Assembly (NCBI RefSeq): GCF_036850765.1
Contig: NC_089495.1
Span: 193,767,847-193,831,846, forward strand
DNA length: 64,000 nt
Origin: Saccopteryx bilineata
Lineage: Eukaryota; Chordata; Mammalia; Chiroptera; Emballonuridae
Direction of reading: 5' to 3'
A program made the position numbers and the translations under genes. Shown here one piece after another: positions 44,040-54,798 of the stretch. Numbering within the stretch: the stretch's first letter is position 1; each line of letters starts with the position of its first letter. Under the pieces are notes generated by a model, which saw nothing but the letters and a program-made list of their open reading frames with translations, had not been told where the DNA came from and did no database searches.

Positions 44040-45205
44040 AATAATGGTAATGACAGCGCTATTCTACAAATAATCACACCAATAAATGAACACTTGTGAT
44101 TGTGTTAGGCGAGCCCCCTGGTGTTTTGAGCCATCCATCGGGCGGGTGGACTGAGCCAGGAAGGTTGGAGAGGCTTTGCTAAGGACGTGACACTGCAGGA
44201 GCATCCCTGTTTCTCTTCTATTTGTTAGGAGAAGGAGAGGTGGTGGTGGGGATTGAAACCACACTGAACGAACAGAATCATGGTAACAGATTCCCCAGAC
44301 AGATGACCTTTAGGAAGTAAAGAGCCTGCACTTTGGGAGGATCCTATAGGCATGGTTTGCAACCACCTGACAAAGCTTGGAATCTGGTTGGAGGGGAACC
44401 AGAGTCCACACAGAGGACCCGCAGGGCGAGGGGACCAGTAATCTCTGTCCCATGTCTCCCTGACACTCTGGTCACAACCTGGCCCTGGTGGGTCATAGAC
44501 ATAAACGCCTCTGGGGGTGAAGAGGCGCCATACATGAATGGAATAGCTCCAAGCCCCAGCCCAGGTAGCGTGCAGAAAACTCCACTCCGGGGAGTAAAGG
44601 GGGCTGAGGTCTACCTGGGGCACATGTCCTGTCCAAGGGTCCCCGGGTCCCCACTCTTTGGAAACTCAAGCCTGATGTTGTCAGACTTCATTTGCCAAGA
44701 GAAGTTGAGATGTCCAGAGATCTAGGTAAAATATTCAGATTTAAAAATATTAGCAATGACTTTAGTACTTAAGGAAATGCCAGGGGGCCCAAGTAAACCT
44801 CTCTTCAGGCCAAGCCTGGCCCTGGGTTGCCAGTTTGAAACCTCTGGTCCGTTCAGACTGAGTGGGGCCCTTTAAAAGTGTGACGCGGTAGGAAGCCCTG
44901 GAGAGGATTCTGCTCAGGTAGGCAACAAGGGCCGCCTGGCTCCACCCCAGACCCCCCACCTGCCAAAGTGTCACTGGCTCCGGACCTAGAGGAGACACTT
45001 GCACAACACTCCACAGCCTCTGCTGAGCCCCTGCTGTGGGCCAAGCTCTGGGCGAGGCCAGGCCAGGCTGGCACCCAGCATCCCCCGGCCCTGGAGAGAT
45101 GCTGACAGGCCCTTGTCTTGTCACGAGTGAATACTGGGTCCCTCGAGGGCAGGTTCCCCGGAATGTCATTTCTGCAGCACTTGCAATCACACAGGCTGAA
45201 AAGTC
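44040..45205. other. EYA2 intron, nothing recognised
   Basis: Moderately GC-rich, with ORFs of 130-150 codons on both strands that overlap and lack recognisable homology. No exon found. Confidence 0.45.
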
Positions 45206-45214
45206 CCTGCCCAC

Positions 45215-45315
45215 ACGCGTTTATTTATTTGTTTATTCAACAAATATTTGTCATGTGAATGTGCCAGGCACTGCCGGGTACCAGGGGATAAAGCTATGAA
45301 CACATCAGACCCAGC
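45215..45315 (-). repeat. L2 LINE 3' end
   Basis: GTTTATTCAACAAATATTTG, GTGCCAGGCACTGCCGGGTA and GGGGATAAAGCTATGAACAC are the antisense end of L2. Confidence 0.85.
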
Positions 45316-45399
45316 TCACAGCCAAGCAGAAGAGCTCATTCCGGTGACTTTGAATGTTGACCTTGAGGACATTCGCAGGAATCCTGGGGGCACGCCTTA

Positions 45400-45615
45400 G
45401 ACGCACAGTGGCCCAAGAGCAGTGGGCCACAGCTTGGCTCTCATTCCTTCCACGCTGGGTGACCTTGGCTGAATCACTCCCCCTGTCTGAGCCTCGGCTC
45501 CTCCAGATATGGGTATAACAGGAGCAGCCGCGCCTTACACGTTTGTGGTGGGGATGCAGTGGGAGAGAAGGTGTAAAGCTCAGAGCGGTCCCTAAAAGAT
45601 GCTCGTCGCGTAGTA
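45400..45615 (+). repeat. MIR SINE
   Basis: CTGGGTGACCTTGGCTGAAT, CTGTCTGAGCCTCGGCTCCT and ATATGGGTATAACAGGAGCA follow a diverged sense MIR. Confidence 0.8.
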
Positions 45616-45715
45616 ATCTGTGCTGGTGGTGAGTTGGGGGAGCTGGGGGTCCTCCCCTTGGGGGCTGGAAATAAGAAAGACGTGGAACTCTGGGTTCAGA
45701 GCAGCAGGAAGATAT

Positions 45716-45925
45716 AGGGTTTCTCAATAGCAGCACTCCCGACATTTGGGGCCGGATAGTTCTCTATGGTGGGGACCGTCTGTGTTTTGCAGGACATTTA
45801 GCAGTATCCCTGGCCTCTGCCCACTAGATGCCAGTAGCACTCCCCTGAGGTGTGACAACCAAAAATGTTTATGCCATTGCCAAATGTCCCCATGGGGCAT
45901 AATTGCCTCCAGTTGAGAAGCACTG
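45716..45925 (+). repeat. MER20-like hAT element
   Basis: GGGTTTCTCAATAGCAGCAC, CCTGGCCTCTGCCCACTAGA then TGCCAGTAGCACTCC and the end GTTGAGAAGCACTG match MER20. A second copy of the family is at 37123. Confidence 0.9.
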
Positions 45926-46440
45926 AGTGAGAGTCTTGGAACTGGACACACAGCAACGTGGACGGACCTAAAACCACAGTGCACAGGGGGGACGGGAGCA
46001 GCACAGGGCATCCAAACGATGCCAGCGACACATACAGGAACGCATGCAAAAGGAAAACTACGTGTCCCACAGGAAAACCAACGAAAAGCTCCCCATTAAA
46101 CCATGGGGAACAGAGGCGGAAGGGCGCAAGTGGGTCCAAAAGGAAACACATCTGTATCTCCGTGAAACAAAAGAGGGGCCTCGTGTGGACAAAGAATATG
46201 AATAACTCACTGTCCACACCTGAGGTCCGACTTGTAAGAACATTCACAGCAGAGTACTTGGCATATAGTGAACTTATACAAGAAAGAAAAGAACTTGTCC
46301 AACAGGATTTTACCAGTGGGCAATAGAGGGAGGAGATCAGGTCCCTTCATAGGGAGACCATGGACAGAAAATAGGACGTCTCTGCAGCCCAGGCGGTGAG
46401 AATAAAGAATCACATCGCATCTGTGGTTGGTTCTTTAAAA
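45926..46440. other. EYA2 intron with a 122-codon orphan ORF
   Basis: A plus-strand ORF (45958-46326) of 122 codons, Lys/Thr-rich, has no recognisable homology. Its start (CAACGTGGACGGACCTAAAA) resembles an old L1 phrase, so retroelement origin is more likely than a gene. Confidence 0.4.
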
Positions 46441-46930
46441 TATATCCAGACTGCTATACTTCTCACAACCCCATCTCTTCCACTTGTTCCAAATAACCAT
46501 GTCTTTCAGCTGGCCTGGTACTGTAGCCTCCTCACTGGCCTCTCTGCTTCCAATCTTGCCCTTCTAAAGTGTATTCTCCCCAGGGGAGCAGCCAGAGGGG
46601 TTCTTTAAAAATATTACTCAAACTCTGTCCTTCCTCTGTTTCAAACATCCACAGCTCCCACTTTAGAGCAAAAGCCAGTTGAGTTACTACTCTTCCCTTT
46701 GCTTGCTCTGCTCCAGCCACGTTAGCTTCCTTGTTGTCTTTCAAATCTGCCAGACAAACTTCTGCCTCAGGGCCTTTGCACTTGCCCTTCCCTTTGCTCT
46801 TCCACCAGATATCTCTTCCTCCATTTCCTTCAAGTCTTGATTAAGAATTTACCTTCTCCATGAGGCCTCCATCCCTGGTCTCCTTTCCTTAAATTTAATT
46901 TCAACCCTTGGCCCCTGTAATACTTTATAC
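46441..46930 (+). repeat. L2 LINE 3' region
   Basis: TCAAACTCTGTCCTTCCTCT, CTCAGGGCCTTTGCACTTGC and CTTCTCCATGAGGCCTCCAT are sense L2. Confidence 0.85.
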
Positions 46931-47920
46931 ATTTCAAGGGACACCATAAACAAAGTGAAAAGACAAGCCACAGAATGAGAGGAAGTATTTTCAAATCACG
47001 TATCTGCTAATGGACTGGTATCCAGGATATATAAAGAATTCTTGTAACTCAGCAATAAGAAGACAAGTAAACTAATTAAAAATGGGCAAAGAATTTGAAT
47101 ACTGTAGCTATTTCTCCAAAGAAGATTACAAATGGCCAATAAGCACATGAAAACATTACTAGTCAGTCAACATAATTAGTCATTAGGGAAATACAAACCA
47201 AAATCACAATGAGATACTATTTCACATCCACTAAAAGTACTATAACCAAAAGGACAGACAATAACAAGGGCTGGGAGAATGTGGAGAAGCTGAAGACCTT
47301 ATCCTTTGCTGACAGAACTGTAAAATGATGAATCTACTTGGGAAAACAGTCTGGCAGCTCCTCTGAATGTTAAACCTAGAGGCACCGTATGACCGAGCAA
47401 TGCTGCTCCTTGGTATATACCCGAGAGCACTGGAAATGTATGTCCACCCAAGAACTTGTACACAAATGTTCACAGCAACTTTATTCATAATAGCCAAAGG
47501 TAGCAGCAACCTGACTGTCCATTAGCTGATGAATGGATAGACAAAACACGATATGATGGAAAATTATGTGGCAATGAAAAAGGAGAAAAGTACTGACGCA
47601 TGACACAACATGGCTGACCGTGGAAAACATTATGCTAAGTAAAAGGAGCCAGTCACAAAAGACCACATATTGTATGATTCCAAATGTTTAGGATAGGGGT
47701 AGTCAACCTTTTTATACCTACCACCCACTTTTGTATCTCTGTTAGTAGTAAAATTTTCTAACCGCCCACCGGTTCCACAGTCATGGTGATTTATAAAGTA
47801 GGGAAGTAACTTTACTTTATAAAATTTATAAAGCAGAGTTACAGCCAGTTAAAGCATATAATAATTACTTACCAAGTACTTTATGTCGGATTTTTGCTAA
47901 GTTTGGCAGAATAATTCTTT

Positions 47921-48320
47921 TTTTTTTTTTTTTTTTCATTTTTCTGAAGCTGGAAACAGGGAGAGACAGTCAGACAGACTCCCGCATGCGCCCGACCGGG
48001 ATCCACCCGGCATGCCCACCAGGGGCGGTGCTCTGCCCCCCAGGGGGCGATGCTCTGCCCATCCTGGGCATCGCCATATTGCGACCAGAGCCACTCTAGC
48101 GCCTGAGGCAGAGGCCACAGAGCCATGCCCAGCGCCCGGGCCATCTCTGCTCCAATGGAGCCCTGGCTGCGGGAGAGGAAGAGAGAGACAGAGAGGAAAG
48201 CACGGCGGAGGGGTGGAGAAGCAAATGGGCGCTTCTCCTGTGTGCCCTGGCCGGGAATCGAACCCGGGTCCTCCGCACGCTAGGCCGACGCTCTACCGCT
48301 GAGCCAACCGGCCAGGGCCT
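47921..48320 (-). mobile_element. full-length tRNA-derived SINE, GCCCTGGCC type
   Basis: On the minus strand the head GGCCCTGGCCGGTTGGCTCA and GGTTCGATTCCCGGCCAGGG are intact, followed by body and poly-A. The 14-bp duplication CAGAATAATTCTTT lies at 47907-47920 and 48321-48334. It inserted into the hAT element. Confidence 0.97.
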
Positions 48321-48325
48321 CAGAA

Positions 48326-48395
48326 TAATTCTTTATAAAACAACTTACTATAGTTAAATCTAATTCTTTATAAAACAACTTACTATAGTTAAATC
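48326..48395. repeat. 35-bp direct duplication, two identical copies
   Basis: TAATTCTTTATAAAACAACT followed by TACTATAGTTAAATC occurs at 48326-48360 and again identically at 48361-48395, inside the hAT element and overlapping the SINE's right target duplication. Confidence 0.97.
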
Positions 48396-48741
48396 TATCT
48401 TTTTATTTATACTTTGGTTGCTCTGCTACCGCCCACAATGAAAGCTGGAATGCCCCCTAGTGGGCGGTAGGGACCAGGTTGACTACCACTGGTTTAGGAG
48501 AAGCAACTCTCTAGAGAGGGAAGGTAGATAAGTGTTTGTCAGGACCTGTGAGGAGGGAGAAAGAGGAGGGTTTGCTAACTGTTACAGGGTTGCTTTTTGA
48601 ATGATGAAAACATTCTGAAATTAGATGGTGGTGGGAGCACAACCCTGTGAATATCCTAAAGACCACTGAATTGTACACATGAACATGGTAAGTTTATGGC
48701 ATGTGATTATATCTCACTCAAGTTATTAAAAAAACATGCTT

Positions 48742-49117
48742 GGGGCCCTGGCCAGTTGGCTCAGTGGTAGAACATCGGCCTGGCATGTGGAAGTCCCGGG
48801 TTCAATTCCAGGCCAGGGCAGACAGGAGAAGCGCCCATCTACTTTTCCACCCTTCCCCCTCTCCTTCCTTTCTGTCTGTTTCTTCCCCTTCCGCAGCCAA
48901 GGCTCCATTGGAGCAAAGTTGGCCCGGGTGCTAAGGATGGCTCTATGGCCTCTGCCTCAGGCACTAGAAGGCTCTGATTGCAGCAGAGCGATGCCCCAGA
49001 TGGGCAGAGCATCGCCCCCTGGTGGGCATGCCGGGTGGATCCCGGTCAGGCACATGTGGGAGTCTGACTGCCTCTCTGCTTCTAACTTCGGAAACAAAAC
49101 AAAACAAAACAAAACAT
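48742..49117 (+). mobile_element. tRNA-derived SINE, GCCCTGGCC type, CAAAA tail
   Basis: Head GCCCTGGCCAGTTGGCTCAG (48745 on), body and a (CAAAA)n tail. The target duplication AACATGCTT lies at 48733-48741 and 49118-49126. It inserted into the A-rich tail of the old L1. Confidence 0.94.
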
Positions 49118-49137
49118 AACATGCTTAATTGAGAGCA

Positions 49138-49290
49138 TGGCCCCAGATGGGCAGAGTGTCGGTCCCCAGTGGGGGTCACGGGGTTGATCCCAGTTGGGTT
49201 GCATGTGGGAGTCTGTCTTTCTATCTTCCCTCCCCTCACTTGGAAAAGAAGAAAACAAAGAAAAAATAAAAACAAACAAACAATGCAACT
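49138..49290 (+). repeat. 5'-truncated GCCCTGGCC SINE body
   Basis: CCCCAGATGGGCAGAGTGTC, GGGTTGATCCCAGTTGGGTT then GCATGTGGGAGTCTGTC and an A-rich tail match only the 3' half of the SINE body. It lies just downstream of the full copy and is older. Confidence 0.8.
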
Positions 49291-50065
49291 GGACCTAGAG
49301 TTGAGCTTCCAATCGGTACTGGGCTGCCTCGAAGGCAAGTTACAAAAGAGAAGTCTGGGCTGACCCATTCTGAACCCCAGGAGAACTGCTGATTAATCGC
49401 TCTCAGAATCCCTTCCTGGCCACAGGCAGAGACTCCTGACCACCTTGCATTTGCCTAATCTCAGCTGGAAAGTGTAGAGTTCAGGGACAGAGCAGGAGGA
49501 GGAGAGGTTAGGAAAGAGGTGGCAATCGCTGGCTGCTCCAGCTCTCCCGGGAATCTCTAATGGATCCACAACATGCGGGAAGGTACAGACTCCACAGCGA
49601 CGCTCTGGCTCTGAGAACTGGGTAGGAAGAAATGGAAAGGAAGTGGACAGATGACAGCCTCGAGCAGCATATGCTCTGACTGGGAACAGGAAGAGAGCCC
49701 AGTTTCTGTTTTAAAATTCAAACACTCTGTTTTTAATCATTCCTCAATCATTTTAGGTTGGTTGGTCTTATTTCTCTAACAGTGAGTTGCCGCTTTGGCT
49801 GGGACCACAATTGACATGATTTCTGCTTCCTGTACAGTGCTCAACACAATGGACATGAGCAAATGACTGCTGGTCCTTGGCGTGGATGGACATGGGGTCT
49901 TGGACTCCAGAGCCCATTGTGGACCTCCATCATCCTTACCTTCTTCTGGAAGGAATACTTCAGTTTCCTTTGGGGGACCATTTTTTCCCCTGCACTGTTC
50001 ACTTGGCTGAGATAGAGCTGACCTTATTCTCTACTCTCTCCATGCCAGGAGTGGGCTCTTGATCT
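49291..50065. other. EYA2 intron, nothing recognised
   Basis: No gene or named repeat. Confidence 0.4.
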
Positions 50066-50420
50066 AGGCTTGCCAATCAGAGGCACAGGAGTTGGTGTAT
50101 GGATGGGTATTTGACCCAGTTTGAGCCAGTGAGATTCGAGCCTGGGATTTGTGCTGGAATTTGGGAAGTAGAAGGTCTCCTTTTTTTTTTTTTTTTTTAC
50201 TTGGGATTGCTAAGAGGTAGTTACTCTATGAAGAAAGTTGGCTGAGAGGTGCAGAAACACTAAACTCTGAGAATACTGTTTGAACTCTTGGATCCAGCCT
50301 AACCTGAATCCCATATACCCCTGGGTTTTTAATTGCTTGTGACCCAGTACGTTTCCGTTGTAGCTTAAATACTCCATGCTTCAAACTGAGGGTCCTGCCT
50401 GATACTTTTTATTTATAAGC
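50066..50420 (+). repeat. probable old LTR or MER-type repeat
   Basis: TGCCAATCAGAGGCACAGGA, TTGACCCAGTTTGAGCCAGT then GAGATTCGAGCC, a poly-T insert, and AACTCTTGGATCCAGCCTAA with CTGAATCCC resemble old mammalian LTR phrases. Family not assigned. Confidence 0.5.
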
Positions 50421-50754
50421 TTCACATGGCTGCAGCTATTGAAAAAGCACAAAGAGAAAGAACTATGGGCCGAAAGTTAAGGCTATGTATTTTAGTTCTC
50501 TTATGAATACCCTTACTACACAACCTCCCTGTGTCTCAGCTACTCTGCAAAGTGGGGCACACACTCTCCTGCTCCTCTAGATCTTCTATACTTCTCTGGC
50601 TTTCAAGTTTATAACTGTAGCCCAAGTTTCTCCTTGGAGCTTCAGACCCAGAAATCCAATTGAACGAAACTTTTGAACAGAACTAATTTTACTTTTTCAC
50701 AGTATTTTTCTTTCATTGTTCTTCCTCTTATTACATGGTACTTTGTTCTAGAAA

Positions 50755-51180
50755 TTGTCAGCTGCCCTCTAATATCCATTCTTCCTTTCTCCCTCTGAGA
50801 ATAATAGTCTCTGAATTTTAATGGGGTATGTGACTAGACTACACTTCTCAGACTCTCTTGCAGCTAGATATGACCATGTGATCGAGTTCCAGCCAATGGG
50901 ATGAGAGGAGAAATGATATGCACAATTTCTGGGTCTGGTCTTTAAAGAGAGGGACCAAAATAATAAAAATAAAAGAGAGAGGGATGAACTCCCCTTTTCC
51001 TGTTCCCCCTTCTAATTGTCCGGAATACGAACATGAGAGTGAGTTATGTTTTATCTTGGCAATGACAGCAACGCTCCAGGGATGGCAGAGAGTAAGGTGG
51101 AAGTTACCTGGTGCTATGTAGCAGCCTCACCAGACCACTAGGTGAGGGAAATATTCTACCTTCTTTAAGTCACAGTTATT
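50755..51180 (+). repeat. probable old LTR-like repeat
   Basis: CTAGACTACACTTCTCAGAC then TCTCTTGCAGCTAGATATGA, CCATGTGATCGAGTTCCAGC then CAATGGGATGAGAGG is a familiar old interspersed repeat of mammals, with a weak end at TTAAGTCACAGTTATTTTGA. Family not assigned. Confidence 0.55.
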
Positions 51181-51384
51181 TTGAATCTAAGGATTCTAGA
51201 TTTAGTCAATAAAAAATACTCATTCCTCACCTAAGAGAGAGATGGAGGAAGGAGTAGAAAATTCTAGGAGAGTAATGAAGATGGCACATGACACCTGGGG
51301 GCTCTGAGAGCTTCTCGCCTCGGTTTTCCTGGGTGCACATAAGGAGGAAAGGGAGCCTGAAGTCTCTCATTCTGTTCTGGTTGC

Positions 51385-51500
51385 TCTTACTGTCTCTGAG
51401 CCTCAGTTTCTTGTTATGTACAATGGAGACTAACTGGGCTTGATGGCCTCCTAGGTCCTTCTAGCTCAGCTCTGACATTCAGTGGTTCCGTAATTCTAGG
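51385..51500 (+). repeat. MIR-like fragment
   Basis: TCTCTGAGCCTCAGTTTCTT, then GTTATGTACAATGGAGACTA and TTCTAGCTCAGCTCTGACAT. Confidence 0.65.
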
Positions 51501-51854
51501 ACAAATGTTGAAACTCAGATGTCAATGGGGCCAGGAGGGCCCCATAAAAACAAATCAGACAGGCCAGCTGGAGCTGTGGATGGGCAGTGGATGATCCCCC
51601 ACTGAGAGCGCAGTCACTACTCAGCTCCTGCTGATTGCTGCCTCTTGGGAGTGCAGGATTGCCAGACTTTCTAATTTTTCCAGAAGAGTTAGAGATCTAG
51701 ATTGTTTTTGGTCTGTGCAATCTCCTGATTTTTAAATGCTGGCGACAAAAGCACATTTTTTCAAACACTCTAGAGGCCAAACAGAAAATGTCTGCAGGCT
51801 GAATTTGGCTGGCAGTCATCACTTAGAAATCTTTTGTTTTGATACTATTTTCCT

Positions 51855-52150
51855 TCCTTCCTTCCTTTATTCAACAAATATTCATTTGATGCCTACTCTG
51901 TGGGGGGCACTGTTCTATGCACTGGGGACAAAGCAAGTGACAACACAGGAAAAAGAGTCCCTGTGGCCATGCAGCTTTCATTCTAGAAAATCATTCTGAT
52001 TCGTTCATGCAACAAATATTTGTTGAGCAATTCTGGCTTGTGCGCTGCACTTAGTGGATTGATAAAAAATATTCATGGTCCCTGCCCTCATGGTACATAT
52101 ATTCTAGGAGGGAGAAAGATAGTAAGTGCATAATTTTAATTATAATTATA
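51855..52150 (-). repeat. two L2 3' ends side by side
   Basis: Two antisense L2 ends follow each other: TTTATTCAACAAATATTCAT (51876 on) and TTCATGCAACAAATATTTGT (52003 on), each followed by its own GCACTG/CATGG region. Confidence 0.85.
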
Positions 52151-53046
52151 GATGAAAAATACAGTTATGGGGAGACATACCATTTAGATGGAGGGGAGTG
52201 GTTAGAAAATCCTCTTGGAGGAACTAAAAAGATCAATAAGATTTGGCCTTGAAAAGAACTTTCTAGAACATTCTAGATATAGCAGAAGCTTCCAATGAGC
52301 CTCTTCCCCCAGTCTCGTCAGTTGTCACCATTCCTGCACATGTAGAGGCTTTCTACTACTGTTAGCACCTGTGACTCCTTGCCCTAGAGCTTTCTTGGGA
52401 AAGGCCAGAAGGGCAGAGAGGTAACACCCTAAGAGAAGCCCTCAATCCACAATGAAGGGAAACCTGTAGATAAATATCCCAGTGTTGTCATTTGCTGAAT
52501 GGGTCAACTCTGAGGTCTTCCAAGGGTCCCTGGTGGGACCAAGCCCTGGTTACCCACAGCAGTAACGATTTATGCAGTGGCTGCCTTCCGTTCCTGTCTC
52601 ACTTTCCCACTCTGCATTTGGTGCTTCTTAGAATCTACCCCCAAGTAAACTACCCTCACTCACTTGTCTGATGTCTGCTTCCGGAAGCCCAGCATATATG
52701 AAAGAGAACGTGGCAGGTTCAAGGACAGAAAGCAACTCAGAATGAGTATAGGAAACGGGGCTAGAGACTGGGTCAAGAGCCAGCTCCTGAGGGGCCCTGG
52801 AAGCTCGGGTCAGGGTTTGTCAATGGGGAGGCTACTGATGGTTTTTCAGTTGGGACATGATAAGACCAGGCTTGTGTTTTAGGGTGAGCCCTCCGCAGAG
52901 GGCTGTGAAGGGCAAGAGCGGAAGCTGGGGGACCAGAGAGCTGGAGGGGAAGGTAGCTGGGATTAGCTGCTAGGGTTGGAGAGAGATGGCTGGCAATGAG
53001 GAATCACACAGACCAGGTGGCATGGGGTTCAGAAAGCATCTCTGGG
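52151..53046. other. EYA2 intron, nothing recognised
   Basis: No gene or named repeat; the L2 above may extend into about 52260. Confidence 0.4.
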
Positions 53047-53061
53047 CTTTGTCCTTGTCTT

Positions 53062-53247
53062 TGTTTTTGGTGTTTTTTTTTTTCATTTTAGAAAGGAGAG
53101 AGAGAGGGAGAGAGAGAGAAGGGGGTAGGAGCAGGAAGCATCAACTCCCATATGTGCCTTGACCAGGCAAGCCCAGGGTTTCGAACCGGCGACCTCAGCA
53201 TTTCCAGGTCGACGCTTTATCCACTGCGCCACCACAGGTCAGGCCAT
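53062..53247 (-). mobile_element. short tRNA-derived SINE (Ves-like, CCTGACCTG type)
   Basis: On the minus strand CCTGACCTGTGGTGGCGCAG then TGGATAAAGCGTCGACCTGG, GGTTCGAAACCCTGG and ATATGGGAGTTGATGCTTCC, followed by a CT block and A-tail. The target duplication CTTTGTCCTTGTCTT, 15 bp, lies at 53047-53061 and 53248-53262. Same family as 61529. Confidence 0.95.
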
Positions 53248-53262
53248 CTTTGTCCTTGTCTT

Positions 53263-54714
53263 GAGGCAGCCCACTATTTGGTTTAGGGAGCAGTGGTGTG
53301 ACACGCGTGGCGGTGGGTCACAGACACACAAAAAGTCATCCTTAAGATGACAAAACCCTATACAGTTCATGAGAGCCGACTGCCACATGAGGTGTTGTTG
53401 AACATCAGAGTGGACTATGTTTAAGAGCAAGAGGAGGGAAGGAATGCTTTTGAGGGGAAGTGACTTTACCAGCGTGGGTAGAAAAACCAAGAACACCCAG
53501 ACTTAGCACCTCCCTGCAGTAGTCCCTTTGGAACAGCCCGACTTTTCGTCATGCTGGCCTGCTCCACTCTTGGGTGTTTTCTGCAGCTCTTGATGCTGCC
53601 ATCCTTTGCCTAACCTGTGCGTGGTCCAAAAACGCATGCCGGGTTCCCCGCAGGCACTGCTAGACAGATTAACGGCATTCCTCCACCGTAAGAGATTTCT
53701 GCACCACCAACACCATTTTTATATTCTTTACAACATAATGGCAGACGATAAATCTATCTTGCTAATTGCACATCCAGCTTGTTATAACTCCCATAAAAAA
53801 CACAAGCAGCTGGAAAAGCTATGAGGTGATGTCAAATCATATTCCTGGTCGCTAAACAGAAACAGAAATATTTTCCAGGCGCTGGTGCGTCTCATGGTTC
53901 CTACCCAGGCATGGAAGCAGCTGCCAACAGGAAGTTCACCTCGGTGAGGTGGTAACTCGCCAGCCCTCTGAAAACTCCGCCCCTCCACCCCTCCACCCCC
54001 ACCTGTCTCCCGGAAGAGATGGCATAAGTCTGGAGCATCCACCTGTGGTTTGTTGGGAAGCCCCCAGGATACATGCAAAGAAGCGATAGGGTGGGGCTTT
54101 TAACAATTGGGTCCACTTTTGCATTATTCAGGTGGTGTCAATGTTTTTCCCATTCGCCACCAATCAGCCGATAGCAGTTGCCCAGAATCCTAACTGGATG
54201 GTTCCCCACCACAATCTGTCAATAATACATTTGCACTGCTGCCGCTAAGTGCCATGCTGGAGCTGACAAAATGCCTCCCCCTCGTCTCAGAAAAACGGAA
54301 GGAAAATTAAATTTTTCTGCTGGAGAGACACTAAGATAAACAGGGAAGAAGAAAGAGCCATCGTCTCATTTTTTAAAAAAGATAGGATTACGAGTTTGGG
54401 CTGCAGCATATCCTTGGCCCTCTTAGAAGGAAGGGAGACAGCCAGCCAACGACTGTGAGCTTATATCCTATCAAGGGGTCGTTGAACGCATCATGTGTTG
54501 GACGAAAAGGCATGGGAGACAATAGAAGGGGATGTTAATTAAATTTTCACATGTCAAGGGAAAATTTCATAGGCTTTCTCCAACCCAGGCGGACCCAAAG
54601 GGGCAGCTGTTGTTAGAGAAGCTGCCTCGTAAACTACCCCCACAATTCCCAGGACAGATCAGCTGGACAGACTGTCATGTTGGAAAAAAAAAAGAGAGAC
54701 AAATGGAGTCTTAC
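53263..54714. other. repeat-poor intron flank of the DLDET exon
   Basis: About 1.4 kb with no named repeat and no further exon. Segments such as 53690-53815 and 54110-54260 (AATCAGCC, TCAATAATACATTTGCACTG) look like unique sequence and may be conserved. Confidence 0.4.
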
Positions 54715-54798
54715 CTTCCCGTATCTGGATGCAAAAGTCCCCGTGAGTAAGGAGTGAAAAATAATTATTGTCTCATCCAAGTCCCACACGAACACACG
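54715..54798 (-). CDS. EYA2: EYA2 coding exon with catalytic DLDET motif
   Basis: An 84-bp, 28-codon exon, phase 0 on both sides: [20 protein letters not shown] then TFASRYGK (about residues 269-296). This opens the Eya domain. DLDET is HAD motif I; its first Asp (Asp274 by human numbering) is the phosphatase nucleophile and Asp276 the second acid and Mg ligand. The [10 protein letters not shown] end distinguishes EYA2 from EYA1 and EYA4 (which have S-Y-A-type sequences) and is the main reason for the paralogue assignment. The acceptor is TCATCGCAG/CGTG and the donor is AAG/GTAAGA. No mutation is visible in the motif, so the enzyme should be active. Confidence 0.98.

Larger units (their letters stand above)
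47694..48491. mobile_element. hAT-type DNA transposon, split by a SINE
   Basis: The ends TAGGGGTAGTCAACC and GGTTGACTACCACTG are inverted repeats with two mismatches near the tip. An exact 8-bp duplication GTTTAGGA (47686-47693 and 48492-48499) proves the boundaries. Without the internal SINE and its duplication it is about 385 bp, with no ORF. It sits inside the old L1. Confidence 0.95.
46930..48738 (+). repeat. old L1 3' part, split by a hAT element
   Basis: The left piece (46930-47693) has TATCCAGGATATATAAAGAA, AAACCAAAATCACAATGAGA then TACTATTTCACATCC, and TATACCCGAGAGCACTGGAA. The right piece (48500-48738) has GTTTGCTAACTGTTACAGGG and GTACACATGAACATGGTAAG. Together they are one sense ancient L1 3' region whose frames are full of stops. 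Confidence 0.9.

Noticed and set aside
45958..46326. 122-codon Lys/Thr-rich ORF
   Set aside because: No homology recognised and the start resembles an old L1 phrase; kept only as a note in the intron entry.
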